6,691 nucleotides of DNA from an uncultured Veillonella sp. GTDB taxonomy: Bacteria; Bacillota; Negativicutes; Veillonellales; Veillonellaceae. Shown piece after piece: positions 5,557 through 6,691 of this stretch (the first letter of the stretch is position 1; every line of letters starts with the position of its first letter). The DNA is taken from NCBI GenBank assembly GCA_900550175.1, contig URQX01000091.1, positions 1 through 6,691 on the forward strand, written 5' to 3'. Made by a program: the position numbers and the translations under genes. Below the pieces are notes generated by a model. The model did no database searches. It saw only the letters and a list, made by a program, of their open reading frames with translations, and had not been told where the DNA came from.

Positions 5557-6603
5557 TTGATTCAACTACAACACATTAGTAAAGTCTATGAAGGCGCTAC
5601 TCGTGTGGAAGCATTAAAAGATATTAGCCTTGATGTTAAAGAGGGTGAAATCTTTGGCATTATCGGTCAATCTGGGGCCGGTAAATCCACATTGATTCGA
5701 TGCATCAACATGCTCGAAGCTCCTACATCTGGCTCTGTTATCGTCAATGGTACAGATTTAACAACACTTAGCAAATCCGATTTACGTAAAGCGCGTAAAG
5801 ATATCGGTATGATTTTCCAACATTTTAACCTATTGTCCTCTCGTACAGTGTATGATAATGTGGCATTCCCGTTGGAATTACAAGGCTTGAGCAAATCTGA
5901 AATCAAGGAACGCATTACGCCAATCCTTGATATCGTAGGCCTTACTGAGCGTATGAACAACTATCCATCTCAATTGTCTGGTGGTCAAAAACAACGTGTT
6001 GGTATTGCTCGTGCCTTAGCGTCTAATCCAAAGGTTCTTCTTTGTGATGAAGCTACATCTGCTCTTGATCCGCAAACAACAGAATCCATTTTGAAATTGT
6101 TGAAAGATATCAACGAAAAAATGGGCCTTACTATCGTTCTCATCACTCATGAAATGCACGTAATCCGTGAAATTTGTGATCGTGTAGCGGTTATCGAAGG
6201 TGGCGTAATCCTCGAGGAAGGTAGCACTGTTGAAGTATTTACACATCCTCGTGAAAATACCACAAAAGAATTCATTAGCTCTGTAGTGAGTGAAAACTTA
6301 CCGCCAGAAGCGTTAGAACATTTGGAATTACATGATCAATGGATTGCCGGTACAGCCCCATTAGTACGCCTTAAATTTACAGGCCAATCTACAGATGAAC
6401 CTGTAGTGGCAGGTCTCGTACGACGCTTTAACCTCGATGTAAGTATCCTCTTTGGTGGCATCGACTATATCCAAAATACATGCGTTGGTCGTCTTATCGT
6501 TATCTTGAATGGTGACCCAGAAAATGCGCAAGAGGGCTTAGACTACATCAAAACATTACCAATTGAAAGCGAGGTGATCGGTTATGTCAGAGCAAATCAT
6601 TAA
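5557..6603 (+). CDS. metN: Methionine ABC transporter ATP-binding protein MetN
   Basis: MetN is the ATPase of the MetNIQ importer for L- and D-methionine and sits on the cytoplasmic face bound to MetI. The 348-aa protein has Walker A GQSGAGKST (37-45), Q-loop Q88, signature LSGGQ (140-144), Walker B VLLCDEA (160-166), D-loop SALD (168-171) and H-loop H198. A C-terminal NIL domain (about 263-345) binds methionine and causes trans-inhibition in characterised homologues. This domain and the MetI downstream distinguish it from other amino acid ABC ATPases. The start is a TTG, supported by AAGGA (5545-5549) 7 bases upstream and by the protein beginning directly at the conserved MIQLQHISK strand. 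The preceding gap has no room for a SAM riboswitch. The 3' end overlaps metI by 20 bases. Confidence 0.95.
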   Translation: MIQLQHISKVYEGATRVEALKDISLDVKEGEIFGIIGQSGAGKSTLIRCINMLEAPTSGSVIVNGTDLTTLSKSDLRKARKDIGMIFQHFNLLSSRTVYDNVAFPLELQGLSKSEIKERITPILDIVGLTERMNNYPSQLSGGQKQRVGIARALASNPKVLLCDEATSALDPQTTESILKLLKDINEKMGLTIVLITHEMHVIREICDRVAVIEGGVILEEGSTVEVFTHPRENTTKEFISSVVSENLPPEALEHLELHDQWIAGTAPLVRLKFTGQSTDEPVVAGLVRRFNLDVSILFGGIDYIQNTCVGRLIVILNGDPENAQEGLDYIKTLPIESEVIGYVRANH

Positions 6604-6691
6604 TCTTCTCATAACTGGTACCCTTGATACATTGCAAATGACCATCATCTCTACGGTCATGGCTATGTTACTTGGTATTCCTCTCGGTGTT
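6584..6691 (+). CDS. metI: Methionine ABC transporter permease MetI (5' part only)
   Basis: Only the first 36 codons are in the window; the frame is open to the edge. The protein begins MSEQIINLLITGTLDTLQMT and continues into a first membrane helix ending at GIPLGV, which is the characteristic start of MetI-type permeases. The ATG overlaps the metN 3' end in the +1 frame. GAGGTGA (6571-6577) inside metN gives a ribosome site 6 bases upstream, so translation is probably coupled. MetI forms the membrane channel of MetNIQ, and a metQ substrate-binding protein would be expected further downstream. Confidence 0.92.
   Translation, partial: MSEQIINLLITGTLDTLQMTIISTVMAMLLGIPLGV

Noticed and set aside
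5667..6246. Minus-strand open frames within metN (5667-5960, 6016-6246)
   Set aside because: Shadows of the highly conserved MetN frame with no homology or initiation signals.

Overview
The window looks like a chromosomal core or near-core stretch from a low-to-moderate GC, AT-leaning bacterium of the Firmicutes. The best guess is a Negativicute of the Veillonella type. This is an inference from gene content, strong AAGGAG-like ribosome sites, an encoded CCA on the tRNA, and an exported protein with a TolA-like helical tail, which suits a diderm envelope. No mobile elements, CRISPR arrays or phage genes are visible.

Left end (1-613): on the minus strand lie tadA (tRNA adenosine deaminase) and, overlapping its 3' end, a complete tRNA-Ser(CGA) gene. 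The last 15 codons and the stop codon of tadA are written in tRNA sequence. Divergent from tadA, a short promoter region drives a plus-strand TRIC/UPF0126 (YadS-like) membrane protein (674-1321).

Middle (1311-4523): an extended -10 promoter precedes a two-gene unit. It encodes a Sec-exported, cysteine-free DUF4127 protein with an Ala/Lys/Glu helical stalk and a Pro/Thr-rich tail (1450-3264), followed 16 bases later by an integral-membrane acyltransferase-3 protein (3281-4396). A strong intrinsic terminator (4478-4523) closes the unit. Its function is unknown; modification of an envelope glycan is the most natural guess.

Right end (4542-6691): a second extended -10 promoter, with an inverted repeat over its -35 region, precedes a D-amino acid aminotransferase (dat, 4644-5501). 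After 55 bases come metN (TTG start, with a C-terminal NIL domain) and the first 36 codons of metI, which overlaps metN by 20 bases. No terminator separates dat from metN, so dat-metN-metI may be one operon linking D-amino acid metabolism (D-Glu/D-Ala for peptidoglycan, possibly D-Met salvage) to methionine uptake.

The most unusual feature is the same-strand tadA/tRNA-Ser overlap. The least understood is the DUF4127-acyltransferase pair.
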